A stretch of 64,000 bases of DNA from Morchella semilibera (GCA_009192285.1 CM018605.1:2645247-2709246), one strand, 5' to 3'; counted from the first letter of the stretch, positions 36,012 to 48,311 are shown. Notes: generated by a model from the letters alone, not told the origin. Made by a program: numbers and translations.

Positions 36012-36695
36012 TCAAGGACGTCCGGGCTGTAGTTCCTCGTTGTCTGAACAATCTTCGATACCAGAATCATAATAGGCAATATCTGGGTTCTGATCATCTA
36101 GATCCGACAAACGTTTCCCAAATTCGTTTCCGAAGATATCCTGTGCCGTGATATCGTAAAAACCGTGGCCTCTTGTTGTTGGGCCCTGCTGAATAGTGCC
36201 TGGAACCATAATGAACTCCTCGGCCGCTTCAACGGTATCCGCTATTAAAAAGCCAAAATCGAAGTCGATTCCAAAGCCATATACCCCGGTTGTGCAAAGG
36301 AAAATTAGGGTATCAGAGCTCTGCTGTAAAAGAACCGGCGTTTGACGAACGGGTTCAAGCCCAAAGTGCTTCTCTATATGGGAACGATGCTGGTCCATGG
36401 ACTCATCATCATCCATAACTTCACAGTCCTGGCTAAGCCTTTCGCCTTTAACGAAATTAATCCACTTAAGCTTGCAAGGTTCTTGGCCAGTACTATCAGA
36501 CCGAACCTCATTCAGGTCAGAGGAAGGGGCCGGTGGCAATTTTTCTTCTTGGGGCGAAGGCTCGGCCGTGATTTTTTGGTGAAGAGCCTGTCGAGGCTGG
36601 TCATGAGGTAGCTTCTGAATAATGGGGCCAGGGGTGGTGGTGGTTGTACATCGTATTCGAGGGAGTGACAGTACTAGTAGTGCAAAGAGAGCCAA
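36012..36695 (-). CDS. YDSGIEDC-family protein S2 (paralogue of S1)
   Basis: Shares with S1 the blocks SDTLIFLC, VYGFGIDFDFGFLIADTVE, PGT, GP, DITAQDIFGNEFG and YYDSGIEDC. The N-terminus has a hydrophobic run (FCVLALFALLVLSLP) followed by a Thr/Pro-rich linker, which fits a signal peptide or membrane anchor. The frame has no ATG: it is open upstream to about 36750 and the first codon given here is TTG. A 5' exon is therefore probably missing from the model; a CCCAG acceptor lies at about 36730. The ~228-residue part shown is uninterrupted. No enzyme motif is seen. It is convergent with D2, 5.1 kb away. Confidence 0.6.
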   Translation of the reverse strand: MALFALLVLSLPRIRCTTTTTPGPIIQKLPHDQPRQALHQKITAEPSPQEEKLPPAPSSDLNEVRSDSTGQEPCKLKWINFVKGERLSQDCEVMDDDESMDQHRSHIEKHFGLEPVRQTPVLLQQSSDTLIFLCTTGVYGFGIDFDFGFLIADTVEAAEEFIMVPGTIQQGPTTRGHGFYDITAQDIFGNEFGKRLSDLDDQNPDIAYYDSGIEDCSDNEELQPGRP

Positions 36696-37454
36696 TACAC
36701 AAAATGTGGACGAAATCCCCGACCGTCCTCTGGGTACGTATGTACCTACATATCTCTAGAATTAATTACATATACTTATGAGGCGCTTGGGTTGGGTTAA
36801 TATACATAGATTGGCCTGTAGGAGATTGAGTATATATAAATATACTTGACTACAACATTTAGTTGTAGAGTATGGAACTTGGTATATCATTTGTAGGTAG
36901 GAAGGTAGGTAGGTTTAACGGCTCGCTCGTAGACGTTTGGAAACAGTAGCTCAACTGATGCCAAAATACAATACCGCAGCGACCGCGCGTAGATGAGAAA
37001 GTGACAAAGTATAGCAAAAAGTTGAAGAATCTGAGGGACAGCGCAAGCCGCTGTCGTATATATTCCCTACATGTATGTATTGACTATAGGCTAACGGACG
37101 AATTTGAATTCTAAATTCGACGTTGAAGTCCCAGGCGCATGTACGTATATACGTGGTAGGGATATGCTCGATCGAAGGTGTGTGTGACGTTGTGACCCGA
37201 TAGAGGGGGGAAATATGTTTCTGCGGAAATTTAGTACTCTACATGGTCTTACTAGACGGATCGTAGGGAGGCGAATTAAACTAACTTGTCAATCAGGCTA
37301 GCCTGTTCTTAAACGTGACATATCACTATCCTATAACGAAGACAAGGGTTTCTATAATATAATACTGCACTATATAGAATACACATACATGTATTCTTGA
37401 TTTATGCTATAGCCTATACTTTACGCAATGTTTTGTACCTTAATACAACTGATA

Positions 37455-37812
37455 TGGTGCGGCGCGCCTTAAAGGTGACATAAATTGCACTGCGAATAAC
37501 TTTCCAACCAGACAGGACATCAAAAATCTATGAAGCCTAATTGTAGGTATAGGTATGATAAAGATTTTGGCTTCATAGATTTTTAATATCTTGTCTTGTT
37601 GAAAAGTTATTAGCGATGCCATTTACCTGTTCTTGTAAAAAGCGCCAAGACCTTGTGAAGTGTAACAGTATTATACCCTTCGTTACAGAGTTGCGGCTAA
37701 GATGTTGTTTCCAGCCATAAAGTGGCTGGATTACAATGCTCTAATTGGTTCAAAAGCATTCGGAGCAGCCAAGATTGTTCCAACTGAGATACCTTTAAGA
37801 CGCGCCGCACCA
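37455..37812. mobile_element. MITE, 'TGGTGCGG' ends, with inner palindrome
   Basis: The left end TGGTGCGGCGCGCCTTAAAG and the right end CTTTAAGACGCGCCGCACCA pair with one mismatch. Inside, AATAACTTTCCAACCAGACA...CTATGAAGCC pairs with GGCTTCATAG...GAAAAGTTATT, a second nested foldback of about 50-base arms. The terminus is shared with 11714-12110, which suggests one transposase could mobilise both. Confidence 0.8.
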
Positions 37813-39291
37813 TATATATATATATAAAAAAAAATACATATCCTTATATCTATACTGAGGCGCGCGTTCAGTAAAGGGTCGTGAAAAATTGCCCTGTTAC
37901 AACACCAGTTTTCACTTTTTCAGGATACATAGCAAACTAGGCGCCACGGGTATAGAAAACCTCAAGCTAAGGATGGGGGCACTATGCTATGCGGATATCA
38001 TGTAGGTTTCAATTGCCTGGGGCGTAGTTTTTACTCTTGACTTTGTGGATAACATAGGATGGGCCGGTCCCACTCAGCGGACCGAGCAAGACTGTCCTCC
38101 TCAGGTGCAAACTAACCTTCTAAGGTATATGCTTCACCCTCGTGCATCGCGCGCCTTGAATATCTTGCTATGCAATGCCTCCCAGACTGCAATATATACA
38201 GAAATGTCGAATATCTAGATCTGAGTTTGACGATTCACTGGCCGCTGTATATCATGAGTGGTCCTTGGAAGAAGGCTGCCACTGTCTGCGTTTGGGGAAG
38301 GAGTACAGGAGTTATTCACATGAGATAACACGGCTAAAGGAACCCTTTTTATATATGTGTCTACGAATAAGCTCCAAGTGTCACTTTAGTTCTAAGTAGC
38401 AAGGAGCACATGATGTTTTAGAATCCTCGTCTTGGTATATTATCACGCGAGCTGCGCCGGGTTGGCGTCATGTACGCTGAAAGACAAGACGCGTCCGTTG
38501 TGGATCGCGCTTGTTATAGGCCCCCCTATTCTCAGATCCAATTTCTACAGTAGCTTGAGTACCTCTCGTTGCAAGTTGAAGACGGGTTCGGAAATCACAA
38601 GGAATATGCCACAGCGTGTAAATCAGGAGATGTGTACATATACATGCAGTCCCTGTTAATTGCTCCCAACCAGACTATTCGGGGCTGCAAAGGATATTCC
38701 AATGAACATGAAATAGGTGGCCTATAGCTATTCAATTGGCGGTCAATTGAGTTGGGGTGACCGGCGGCGCTACGTATACACAACGTGATAATATTGCTCG
38801 ATCCCTAATGGAAATCACGGAACCATTTACTTTGAGTCGTATGTATCGGTACCACATAATTTGGTTGTATTCAGCACCGGTGGCTGATATGGGCCTTTTC
38901 CAATCGAGTTATATAATTATCCTCGGCCTCTTGGTTAGAAGGTTCTTGTGATTGATATTGGCGGTACATAGTACATGTAGGGTAACCGTCCCCTGGGAGT
39001 ATTTCGGGTGTTCATGCAAACTTGGCAGCTTGGTGTCTTCTTAGGTAACACCAGGACTTGTTTACCCTACACGGTTACGAACCACGAACCATGACCCCAC
39101 AACCCCACGATGACCACAAATCCCAGAATCAAAAGTTATAGGATCCTAGGAGTGAGGATAGGAGGAGAGCTATTGTAATCCTTCATGATATTTATTATCT
39201 AGCTCTATATAGTCTCTTCTTGCTTCGTTCGTTGGTTTGTCGTTCGTTCGTTGCCATGCGCGCGACATCCGGAAAATTATGGGACACGGCT

Positions 39292-39335
39292 GTACTACGG
39301 GGTAAGTCTGGCGACTGTTAGAACTATTGCAACGA
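39292..39335. repeat. GTACTACGG family fragment
   Basis: Only the left end GTACTACGGGGTAAGTCTGG is recognisable, and no matching right arm follows. Confidence 0.45.
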
Positions 39336-39559
39336 TGGTGGGGAACCCTTCGGACGGAGGACCGCAACATTGATCTTGCTTACTAATACATACAAACTGC
39401 GCGCCAAGACCAGCTTTTTTTTGACCATACGTATACAAGCGACATTGTCCCGCCCAAATATTTTTATAATTTCAAAAATCCAAGCAGATAGAATAATAGA
39501 GTAGGTAAAACTGAGTCCACCCATCCAATAAGATTAAGAATATGTGTTGTGGTTGGTGG

Positions 39560-39643
39560 GCTATAACCAGTCAAACTTGAGGCTCCGTGTCAAGGATTCC
39601 CCCACACGGAGTGTCCCCAGACTTACCCCTACACCCGTAGTAC
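39560..39643. mobile_element. GTACTACGG family copy, left half altered
   Basis: The right arm CAGACTTACCCCTACACCCG then TAGTAC is intact. The left half contains CTCCGTGTCAAGG / CCACACGGAG, an inner palindrome, instead of the expected arm. Confidence 0.55.
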
Positions 39644-40752
39644 ATATGAGACACCTCTCTCATGCATGCAATAATCATGTGATCTCTATTTTGGTGATCA
39701 CGTGATGTTTATGGATGCACCCAGAAAGTTGTTTCTTGCCCCACCAAACATGGTACTATACCTGGGTCAGAGTCGAGTCACAATGGCTAAGGGGAAAAGA
39801 AAATGGAGTCTTTCATCTCCCAGACGTATGAGACGTTGGAGAATCTCTCTCGCGCATACGCATAAACCTCATATGTACGTCCAGGACTTAATGTGGGGCT
39901 AAGTTGAGCGGATCGATTACTATTAATGCAAACCACTTCGGCGAAACCTGATGCGAACTCTAGACGCTATGTGATGTATGTACTCGCTATCCAATATTTG
40001 TACGGCCAAGACGACTCTCCATAAAAAAATCGAAAACGCATGGGAAAAAAGCAATTATAATTTACACGCAGTGTTACGTATAAATAAGTGTAACTAATTG
40101 GTGCTTATCTGGCTGGGGCGGCTGAGTTGCATACAGACGTATTGATTTCAAATACTTACCTTATAACTTAATGACGGATCGGGAAAATTATGATAGGACC
40201 TCGGGGAAAAATTGCGGGTTTTTTTTTTTTTTTTTGCATTCATCGGCCGATTTTCAAGCATGAATATCAAGAGAAGAGCTCCTGAGAAGACATTTCTCAA
40301 CACCTTGTTTTTGTGGGGTACTTGAATTAAGGTTAGGCCTATTGTGCGTAATATCTACTACTAACGATGCGTACGGCAGCAACCTGATCGACGACTAGCT
40401 AGGTAAAAGTACGCCTGAAGCAGCTACATGTATTTCACAGAAACTCTTATTAATATATCGTATGAACTTTAACATGAGTCCTTCGCACGAAGGGATGTTC
40501 TCAATCGAGGGCGTCAATGCAGGCGTAGTGTGCTATAGATCGGATGAATAAATAATCCATGGAGACTGTCTGTAGATGGTAGCACATAAATTCAATACTT
40601 GATTTTTTTACTATTTATGTCCATCAATTGCAATCCTAGAGTGTGAGAGAGAAAGAAAAAAGTAATAATCTTTTAGAACATTTATCACCCTCTCAGACCT
40701 AGATGATATTAGTGGTTCGTGTATAGTGATATAACATGGTTTGGCTAACTTA

Positions 40753-41643
40753 CTATAACTCTACGTCTCCAAAATCGACGTCTGCATCTGTACTGCCATC
40801 CAAATGTGCATCTCCAGCCCTGTTTGAAGCCAGGAGAGGCGTTCTCCACGTAATTTTCACGTTGTCAAGTGTGTATGGAAGTCTTCCTGTGCTTTTCACA
40901 TCATCCCCCGGAATAACAAACACCTCCACCTTACTCACAGCATCCACGCCCTTAACCTCTGCATCCCACGGATACTGCAACTGCGAGTCCATCGTCCACT
41001 TATACCACCTCACGATTGCAGGCCCACCTTTTGCAGGGTATCCCGTAATCGAGAATATAACCGGAGCCCTCGGCGTAGCCGTGAACGGCAGGATAGATAT
41101 CTGGTGAAGATCAAATGCTGGGGCTGGCGAGTTTGGCCGTACCTGGAAATATGGCTCCACACCACCTGTATGCAATGAGTCTTGCACAAAGAGAAGATTC
41201 GGCGGTGATGTGGCATGGTTTCGCGGAAACAGTTTCTGTTCGGATTCGTTGAAGATATAGTGGTTCGCGGACCACTCGAGGTTTCCGTAGCCCTCTGGCC
41301 ATAGAAAGTTTCCGTCTGTTGTGACCTCGTCGAACTAGTGGAATTTCAGCATGGAATCTCATCGAACTTCATACTACGCAATTCAAACAGGAGATGAGCC
41401 CTGCCCCTCCCAAGTGCATCTGAGTTGTGGAGCGATCCCAGGTGCCATGGAAGTGCGTACCATCAATGTAATGCTGAACTCTTCAGTTACGCCGGGACCA
41501 GCACCGGCGTTAACAGGATCTGGATCGTATTCGATGATGTTTGCCCTATATTCTGAGTCTACACTGCTTGCAAGAGCAGCTATAGGATTGGAAAGAATTG
41601 TCAGAGCCCCGATAGCAGCCTTGAGCTTTCGGAGTGTGCGCAT
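40753..41643 (-). CDS. Predicted secreted protein of unknown family
   Basis: Exons are 41643-41389 and 41334-40753 (donor GTTTGA, acceptor CACTAG, phase 0, 54-base intron), giving 278 residues. The ATG at 41643 gives a short basic start and a hydrophobic core ending ...NPIAALA, a good signal peptide (about residues 1-25). The mature part has few Cys, many Pro, Trp and aromatic residues (WPEGYGNLEWSANHY, IVRWYKWTMDSQLQYPWD) and an acidic C-terminus. No membrane helix follows the leader. I do not recognise the domain, and no catalytic motif is evident. A secreted beta-rich protein or effector candidate fits, but that is inference. The donor is non-consensus; phase and stop position support it. 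Confidence 0.65.
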
Positions 41644-44600
41644 AATGATGACGGCGTACGTATTCTGGTAAAACTGCTGAGTTGTAAGGGAGCTTGTTAT
41701 CGAAAGTGTGTAAGGTTGTGTTGGTGATGATGATGCTAAGGTCTGAGTAAACCCAGCTGAGTACTTGCTGTCATGAAACAACACATGCCAACAACCCGTC
41801 CTATATAATATACCAACACGCCCAATCATATCAGGGTAGCGCCACGGCGTTTATGTGGCTGGGCCGATAAACGCAGCCAAACAAAACCAACCCTAGCCCT
41901 TGCTAGAATCACCGATATGAATTTCTGTTTCATAGTTATATTTCTGTTATAGTGGTATATATCTATCTGTTTATCCCCCGGCTCTGGCTGAGAGTGTTCC
42001 TTTTGGGTGGAACGAGCGTCCCAAAACGAAAGTTTCCCTTTGATCAAATTGTCCGAATTTTGCATATCTTAACCTCTTATAGAAGGGTTCTAGTATTGGT
42101 GAACGCCATAAGGACTGCGTGACATGAAGCGTGACAGGCCCAGAGTGGGGGGGGGGGGGTTGTGAGAAACGAGTGATAGCCGATGCGTAAATATCTTCAT
42201 TGGCCCCGGCCCCGGCCCACCAAATCAACCCGGGCTACTTCGCAACATTCTTGAGCCCCAGAAAGAGCCGATACAAAATCGGCAATATATTGGAACTGGG
42301 AGATACCCGCTTACAGTACAGTGGAGAGAGGAACCGACCCGCTGCGGCATCCGCCTGGGCGTGGTGGGAATATATATGTACAAATATAATTTAATGCCAT
42401 ATATTGTTGTTGATCCATCGACGTTGATAATAAGTTAACCCGGTATATATTGTGTCTTGAAATTGACGTATTGTGGGGTAGCCGAGCTAACCATATATGT
42501 CAACGTACCTACGGGTATGCAATATGTACTCTGCCGGTACGCTTAAGTTAAAGGTCTTTACCGACTCTCGCTTTGCATTAGTGTAAATGGTTAACCCGGG
42601 AATTGGGCTCTGAAGTAAGTCAACAGAAAACCTGGGCCTCGCCGCGGCCCGGCCCGCTTGAGGATCGGGCCGGCCCCGTTCAGTACCTGGTTATCTCTCA
42701 GAGCGCTAGCTCATTTATGTACCGGGTCCGGGGTGGGGGCGCATTAATGATGCATGAGCGATCACTCGCACCGGGCTTGGTTAGGGCTTCGGTAGCTGTA
42801 TCCGGCCGGTGGTTCTTAGTAATGACCAAGAGACGAGTGATCATGGCTCTCGAGGAACTAGATGTGTAGGGGCTGAGAGATATCAGGGTTGGTTAGGTTA
42901 CAAGATTTCATTACCATACTTTAGATAGCGTACTCGAAATCCCTTAGGTTTAGTCAGCTACTTATTGCTTTAATGTTTTCCTTACTGCTATTCCCTTGCC
43001 AATATAATGAGTACTAGTCACGCCTATCGTTTCTGTCCTTCTTTTCTTTTGTCATTCTTGGCTCCTCCGCGACCGATAAAAGGGCCCAATCCAACTCCTG
43101 GAACAAAGACCAGCAACACCCCAATAGAACTTTTGCTGTTTCTATCATCACGTGATGTGTAGCTGACGAAATGCTGTTTGGGGTGTCAATGTTTATTCCG
43201 TGAACAGGACTGGTCCGTTTTATACTACAGGCCAGCCAAGAAAACGGAGGGGAAAGAAGGGAAAAGAAATAGTCAAGACCGTGACCAGGACAAAAGGAAT
43301 AGTAGTACGGGAAAAAAAACCCGCAGTTATATCATAAAATAAAGTACTACAGCGAAATCTTTCTAAGTTTGGTACCCTTATAGTGGGATCACCTTATATA
43401 TAGAGAGGCATCAAACACACTTATAAAACAGATCACTGGACCAGAGAGTTGCCAGGCATCCTTGTGTCCCGGACGCACCAGGAGCTGGCGGGGTCTCTCT
43501 CATGCATTGTATATGGGGAAATAATGGACCGAATAAAGCAGCAATATACTCAGTCGTTAATTAAAAAGTCGGGATTAATTTTGATAAGCGTTTGCAATTG
43601 GTTGCAACGATATCCGACGACTTAATTAATGTATAACGCGCGAGTATATGCGGAGTTTATATATATAGAGTCCCCGGGTATTCCAAATCAAAGACTGATT
43701 GATAATGCGGCGAACTATGTACTTACCCAGGCGTTTTCTGTAGCAGAGCAGGAGTCTCATGGCGTTGATGCACTAGGTGAGGGGCTTCGCTGGTGTCTAG
43801 TGTGTCCGGGACAAATGGTGACTACCCTGGTAGATGGGCCCTTAAGCTTATACAGCGAAGGCTTTTTATAAGGGTACGCCCGGACCGGAAACCGCTACCC
43901 CTATAGGGAGCTTACCCTCTTGGCTAGAGAGCGAAGGGGGGAAGCTTGTTATTTATCAGTAGGTAAGCACGTCAGACTGTACTTGGGTGAAATTAAGTAT
44001 TGTCCAAATTACTATTACCGCACTGGAAACCATTCGACCCCGGCCCGCCAGACTTGAGACCGTACAAATTCGCGATCACTAGCTCAGTCCGAGTGTATCA
44101 AAGTCAGGCCACGGCCTTTTCTCCACCCAAAAATAATCATATCCCACTTGGACTATCATGGTGAGGTCGTGCGGGGGGGGGGGCAATACTAAATTCCACC
44201 GTAGGTATTGCGAGTTGTCAAAAACGATGAGACGCAACCGGGTTGAGCGCAACAAACTCCTAATCAGGACTAACCGGGAGGATGCCACAAACAGAGTAAG
44301 TAGTTAGAATGCAGTGCTAGAGGCTCGAATCATATCAGTATTTAATTGGTATTGGGTTTATTGGAACTCACGGGGTCGGGGCGAGTGCCACAGTGTTCGT
44401 TGAGCCGTATCTTCCCGCTATCTTTGACAACTCGCAATACATAGGGGGAATATTGGACTCGTCCAGAGTGAACCGCAAGCTGCCAGTAAGAGATAAATAC
44501 AACAATAGTATGGCATGACGGTTGGCGCTAGGAATGAAGGGTAATATATATCAAGTTACGGAGTGATATAAACTACAAAAGTTGGCTGAAGGCTCCTCTA

Positions 44601-45995
44601 AATACCCTAACCCTACATCTATAAACAGTATAAGCTTGTCCATCGTCATCAGGAGCATTTCTATTGGTCAAGGTGGTTTGCATATTAGTGATATACTAGA
44701 AGCATATATACATGCACCGACAAAAAGATCGCTCCCGTGAATGGAAGGGAAGCTACATCATAATACGAGGGCTGTACACTGCTGGACCAAAGGGCATGAT
44801 CGGGCATGCAAACACTGATAAGTACGTCTATATATCACCCGAACCCCTAGCCTCAAGCTTCCACAAACAGACCCAAAACAGTGCTAGCAGGATCATCCAG
44901 GCCGGTCATGGGCAGAGACGAATCCTGGAATGCACACGGCTACATATGCCGCATTCCACTTGTCTTATGTGAAGGTACACCAGAAAAACATTTTATATAT
45001 ATACACATGGGTATTCTGACTATATAGCAAATTAACCCCCCCGACCCACCAGGAAAAAATGGGGCCTGCCTCTGCATGAACGGGCACAACCCCACTACTT
45101 CCCCGGCCACGACAAAGAGCTATCGGGCCTCCCCGGTACTAGTAGAAGAAGAGAAAATGCCGACCTTCAATCCCGTACCTGTCCCGGCCCGCGCTGGCGT
45201 TAGCGTGTTTACCCCGGCCGCGGCGGGTTGCACCCCCTACAGTAGAGTATAAGCCCAGGTAGCTAGCAGAGGAAAGAGGCACGGTATCTATACCACAGCG
45301 CCGATCCCGGGGCCGGGTTAGGAGCAGCCGGCAATAGATACGTACCAACCCGCACGCACACCGCCGACGGAACTACCTCTGGGGCCGTGTGGCCGGCGTG
45401 GATAGTCGGCCAAGAGGCACACGTAGATAACGTAATTCTTCCTCTACTCTACGCTGCGCTGCGCTAGGGGTGGGGGTGGGGGGGGGGGGTGTCACGCCCC
45501 AATGCCGGATACGGGTGGGCGGTGCGTGCGGAGGGCGGGCGGGGTGTAGATAGGTATACCGGACAGGACTGCCTTGCAATCACCGCGTTTCTTTAAAGAC
45601 GTGCGTGGTTCTGGCTTCATATCTGCGCGTCTAGCTGGAGGACGTGGACTACTTACGGTCTAGACGCAGACTTTAGATTGACTGGTAGGCGGCATGGGGT
45701 CTTGGTTTTTTGGACGGACGGTCTGGCGGCTCGTTCACAGACTATCACTCGTTGCCCAAAGTGGTTAGTTCGCTACACTTTGTTTATCAACGGTCCTGTT
45801 TACGGTGGTGGGCTAGGGTTGTTGGCTGTCCGGAGCTCGCAGTATACATATATTGCGAGTTGAGAGACTGCTTATTTTTGTAGGTTATATGGGCACACAT
45901 CACGATACTAACCCCGTCTACAGTCACTACATGATGTATACTCCAAGCCCACATAGTCCGCTAGCCGCTCAAGACAAACAAATCCATTCCCGACT
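41644..45995. other. Gene-free spacer grading into GC-rich sequence
   Basis: The first part has poly-G runs (about 42147-42160, 44173-44183). A perfect 18-base inverted repeat lies at 44205-44440. An imperfect pair around TGTCCCGGAC (about 43467) and GTCCGGGACA (about 43805) may mark the ends of a 350-base element. GC content rises from about 45050 towards the SMP-30-like gene. No gene is recognised. Confidence 0.5.
44205..44440. mobile_element. Element bounded by perfect 18-base inverted repeats
   Basis: GTATTGCGAGTTGTCAAA at the left end is perfectly complementary to TTTGACAACTCGCAATAC at the right. The 200-base interior is non-coding. Size and ends fit a MITE; no target duplication is obvious. 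Confidence 0.7.
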
Positions 45996-47052
45996 CTAGT
46001 CAAATCTAACTTTATACACCTCCGCGCCCCTGACCCCGGGCAGCGGAACATAAAAGACGTCGCCAGCGTGCGGGCTATGGCCCTTGCCCACCTCGGGGTC
46101 CAAGTGCACCAGCTTCCCCGTCGTGATGATGAGCCCCTCGCCCACAAACGCCGGGCAGGCAACCTGCTTGCTGGTGGGCACCTCGATGATGCCCTTGACG
46201 GCCTTGGTGGCGGGGTCGAAGCGGATGACCTTGTTTCCGTTGAAGACGGCGACCCAGAGGTCGCCGTCGGTCGAGATTGCGATGCCGTCGGGCGCGCCGG
46301 GGCCGTGAACTTCTGCGTCGAACTTGATGAACTCGGTCTCGTTCGTGGCGGCGCCGGTCTCGGCGTCGTAGTCGTAGGAGAAGATGGTCCCTAGTCGTGT
46401 CTCGACAAAGTACATGACTGTGTTGTCGGGCGAGAAGGCGAAGCCGTTGGGGCCGGCGACGGGCTGCTTCACGGTGCGTAGTGTCCGCGAGGGGTCGGAG
46501 CAGAAGACGGCGCCTTCGTTCTGGGGGACGCCGTTACCGAAACTGGGGTTGGTTAGCTGGTGGGGTTCTATGTGTGTGAGGTGGGTGCAGACCTTCGCAT
46601 GGCGGCGGCCCAGAAGCGGCCCTTGACGTCGGCGGTGCCGTCGTTGATGCGCATCAGGTCCTGCTTTGCCTGGTCGTCGGGGTACAGGATGTTGTAGTAC
46701 TCGAGCTTTCCAGTCTCGATGTTTAGCTTTCCGAAGCCCTTCTTTGCGCCGACCGCTAGATGCTCCTTGTCCTGATCCCGGCCGTCAAATCAACCCTGCT
46801 GCTAGATATATGGACAGAAGCACATACCCCCTCGATCAGGGCGAGACAGCCAACATACTCGCCGACCTCGATCCGGCGGAGACTCGACTGCCCGGCGGTG
46901 TGGTCGAAGCTGTAGACCACGCCCCGCGGGATGTCGGTGAACCATGTCAGCCCCGTCTCGGCGTCGTAGACGGGGGCCTCGGTGAGCCAGAAGTCGTCGA
47001 CGTGGAGGATGGGCTCGCTGGTGGTGGCGATGACGGGGAAGGTGGGTGCCAT
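45996..47052 (-). CDS. SMP-30/gluconolactonase-like beta-propeller protein
   Basis: Exons are 47052-46828, 46771-46593 and 46542-45996, all GT-AG with matching phases, giving 316 residues, the usual size of the family. Characteristic positions are present: EAPVYD near the start (metal-binding Glu, about residue 25), INDGTADVKGRFWAA, PVAGPNGFAFSPD and GAPDGIAISTDGDLWVAVFN, which supply the Asn and Asp ligands for a divalent metal. Family members hydrolyse lactones such as gluconolactone, or related sugar acid lactones; the exact substrate cannot be told. There is no signal peptide, so a cytosolic enzyme is likely. It is GC-rich like its two downstream-coordinate neighbours and has the same orientation. 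The gene looks intact. Confidence 0.88.
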
Positions 47053-48311
47053 TGTGGATGTGGGGTCTGATGCTGTGCTCTTGTGGTGTAGGTCTGGGGT
47101 GCAGGTAAGTATATGTATATCTAGACAGACGGATATATCTAGACAGACAGGAACGGGGGGATGTGCACTTACTTATATACGAAGATGTACTCTGTAGATT
47201 GTAGACTGACCAGCACAAGAAAGCCACCAGACAAGAACAAGAGACAAACAGCGACATTTCCTCCTGGTGGGGGGGCACCCCACCAATGTTATATTGTACT
47301 CGAGATCGACGTCTAACCCGATGCCCCCCACGGGTCGCAATAGACCGAGGGCGAACCGCAACAGCCAGATTCAGCCTAAATCCGCCCCTCTGGCCGGCCA
47401 AGACGTCGACCGCCAGAATTCACACCGAAGCCCAAGACTGTAAGGAAAGGAAACTCCCTCCCCACACCGGGATATGTGGGGAGTGGGAGCAGGGTTGGTG
47501 GGCTTGTGTAGTCGTGCTGGAGATGCAGCGAATTGATCGCCCGGGTATGGTAGTGTAGTTGTATATATAAATATATATATATTGCATGTATAGTACAGGT
47601 GAACGGCACTGGTTGCTGTTATGTGTCGTGCGTGGGCACAGTCATGGCATATCACCCACCGCCGGCCACGCTTTGTCATCACATCCACCCATCCGTCCAT
47701 CCCCATCGATCCATCCATCGATCCATCCATCGCCCAATGCAATGCAATGATTAGCCATCAGAGCTGTCAGGGTTAGGGTTTTCCACGGATCTTATCAATA
47801 AGCACAACTTAGGGGATCAGATAAGATTCTACAACCACCACCACCAAGGCACAAATCTCTTGCCCCAGTGGAGGTACTGAACACCCGCTTCTTCTCTTTG
47901 GCACTGGCACTGGCACTGGCGCTGGTACATACTCTTGCAGGAGGAGGCGGGAGGGGCATGAGACACGGTTCCAGTCATGGGATATCACCCGGATTGGTAG
48001 CCACCCGGGATGCGGTAGGGCGGTGCTGGTCCTGTAACTATAGCTACGTCTACATCTACACCTGTGGCTATAGCTGGGTGTGGATCGATATAGATATAGA
48101 GGTGGAGGTGGAGGTGGATGTGCGTATATACAGCAAACGGGGCTGCGAGTAAAGGAAAGTAGATGTAGATGTATATAAATATTTATATAGCAAACGATCT
48201 AATCCTCTACCGCTGCAAGATACGAAAGAGAGCACACCAGATATAAATATAAATAAATAAATAAAATAAAAAAATATAAATAAACAAAACAAAATAAAAT
48301 ACACCCCCCGC
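47053..48311. other. Spacer with simple repeats (SMP-30 promoter side, PI-PLC 3' side)
   Basis: Contains a CATC/CGATC-type minisatellite (about 47683-47735), a GGCACT run (about 47898-47925), GGTGGA repeats (about 48100-48118) and an AAATA-rich tract just after the PI-PLC stop (48240-48300), suited to 3'-end formation. Leading TAGACAGACGGATAT-type repeats lie near 47120. No gene is seen. Confidence 0.55.

Larger units (their letters stand above)
36750..40752. other. Gene-poor block
   Basis: It holds a MITE (37455-37812), a GTACTACGG end at 39292 and a half-degraded copy at 39560-39643, with a poly-T run at about 40220. An imperfect inverted pair (TGTAGGGTAA at 38988 / TTACCCTACA near 39062) may mark another small element. 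No gene is supported. Confidence 0.5.

Noticed and set aside
43462-43815. Possible 350-base element with TGTCCCGGAC ends
   Set aside because: The pairing is short and needs several gaps, so I did not list it as an element.
47868-48152. Open frame with a signal-peptide-like start
   Set aside because: It is built from GGCACT and GGTGGA simple repeats.
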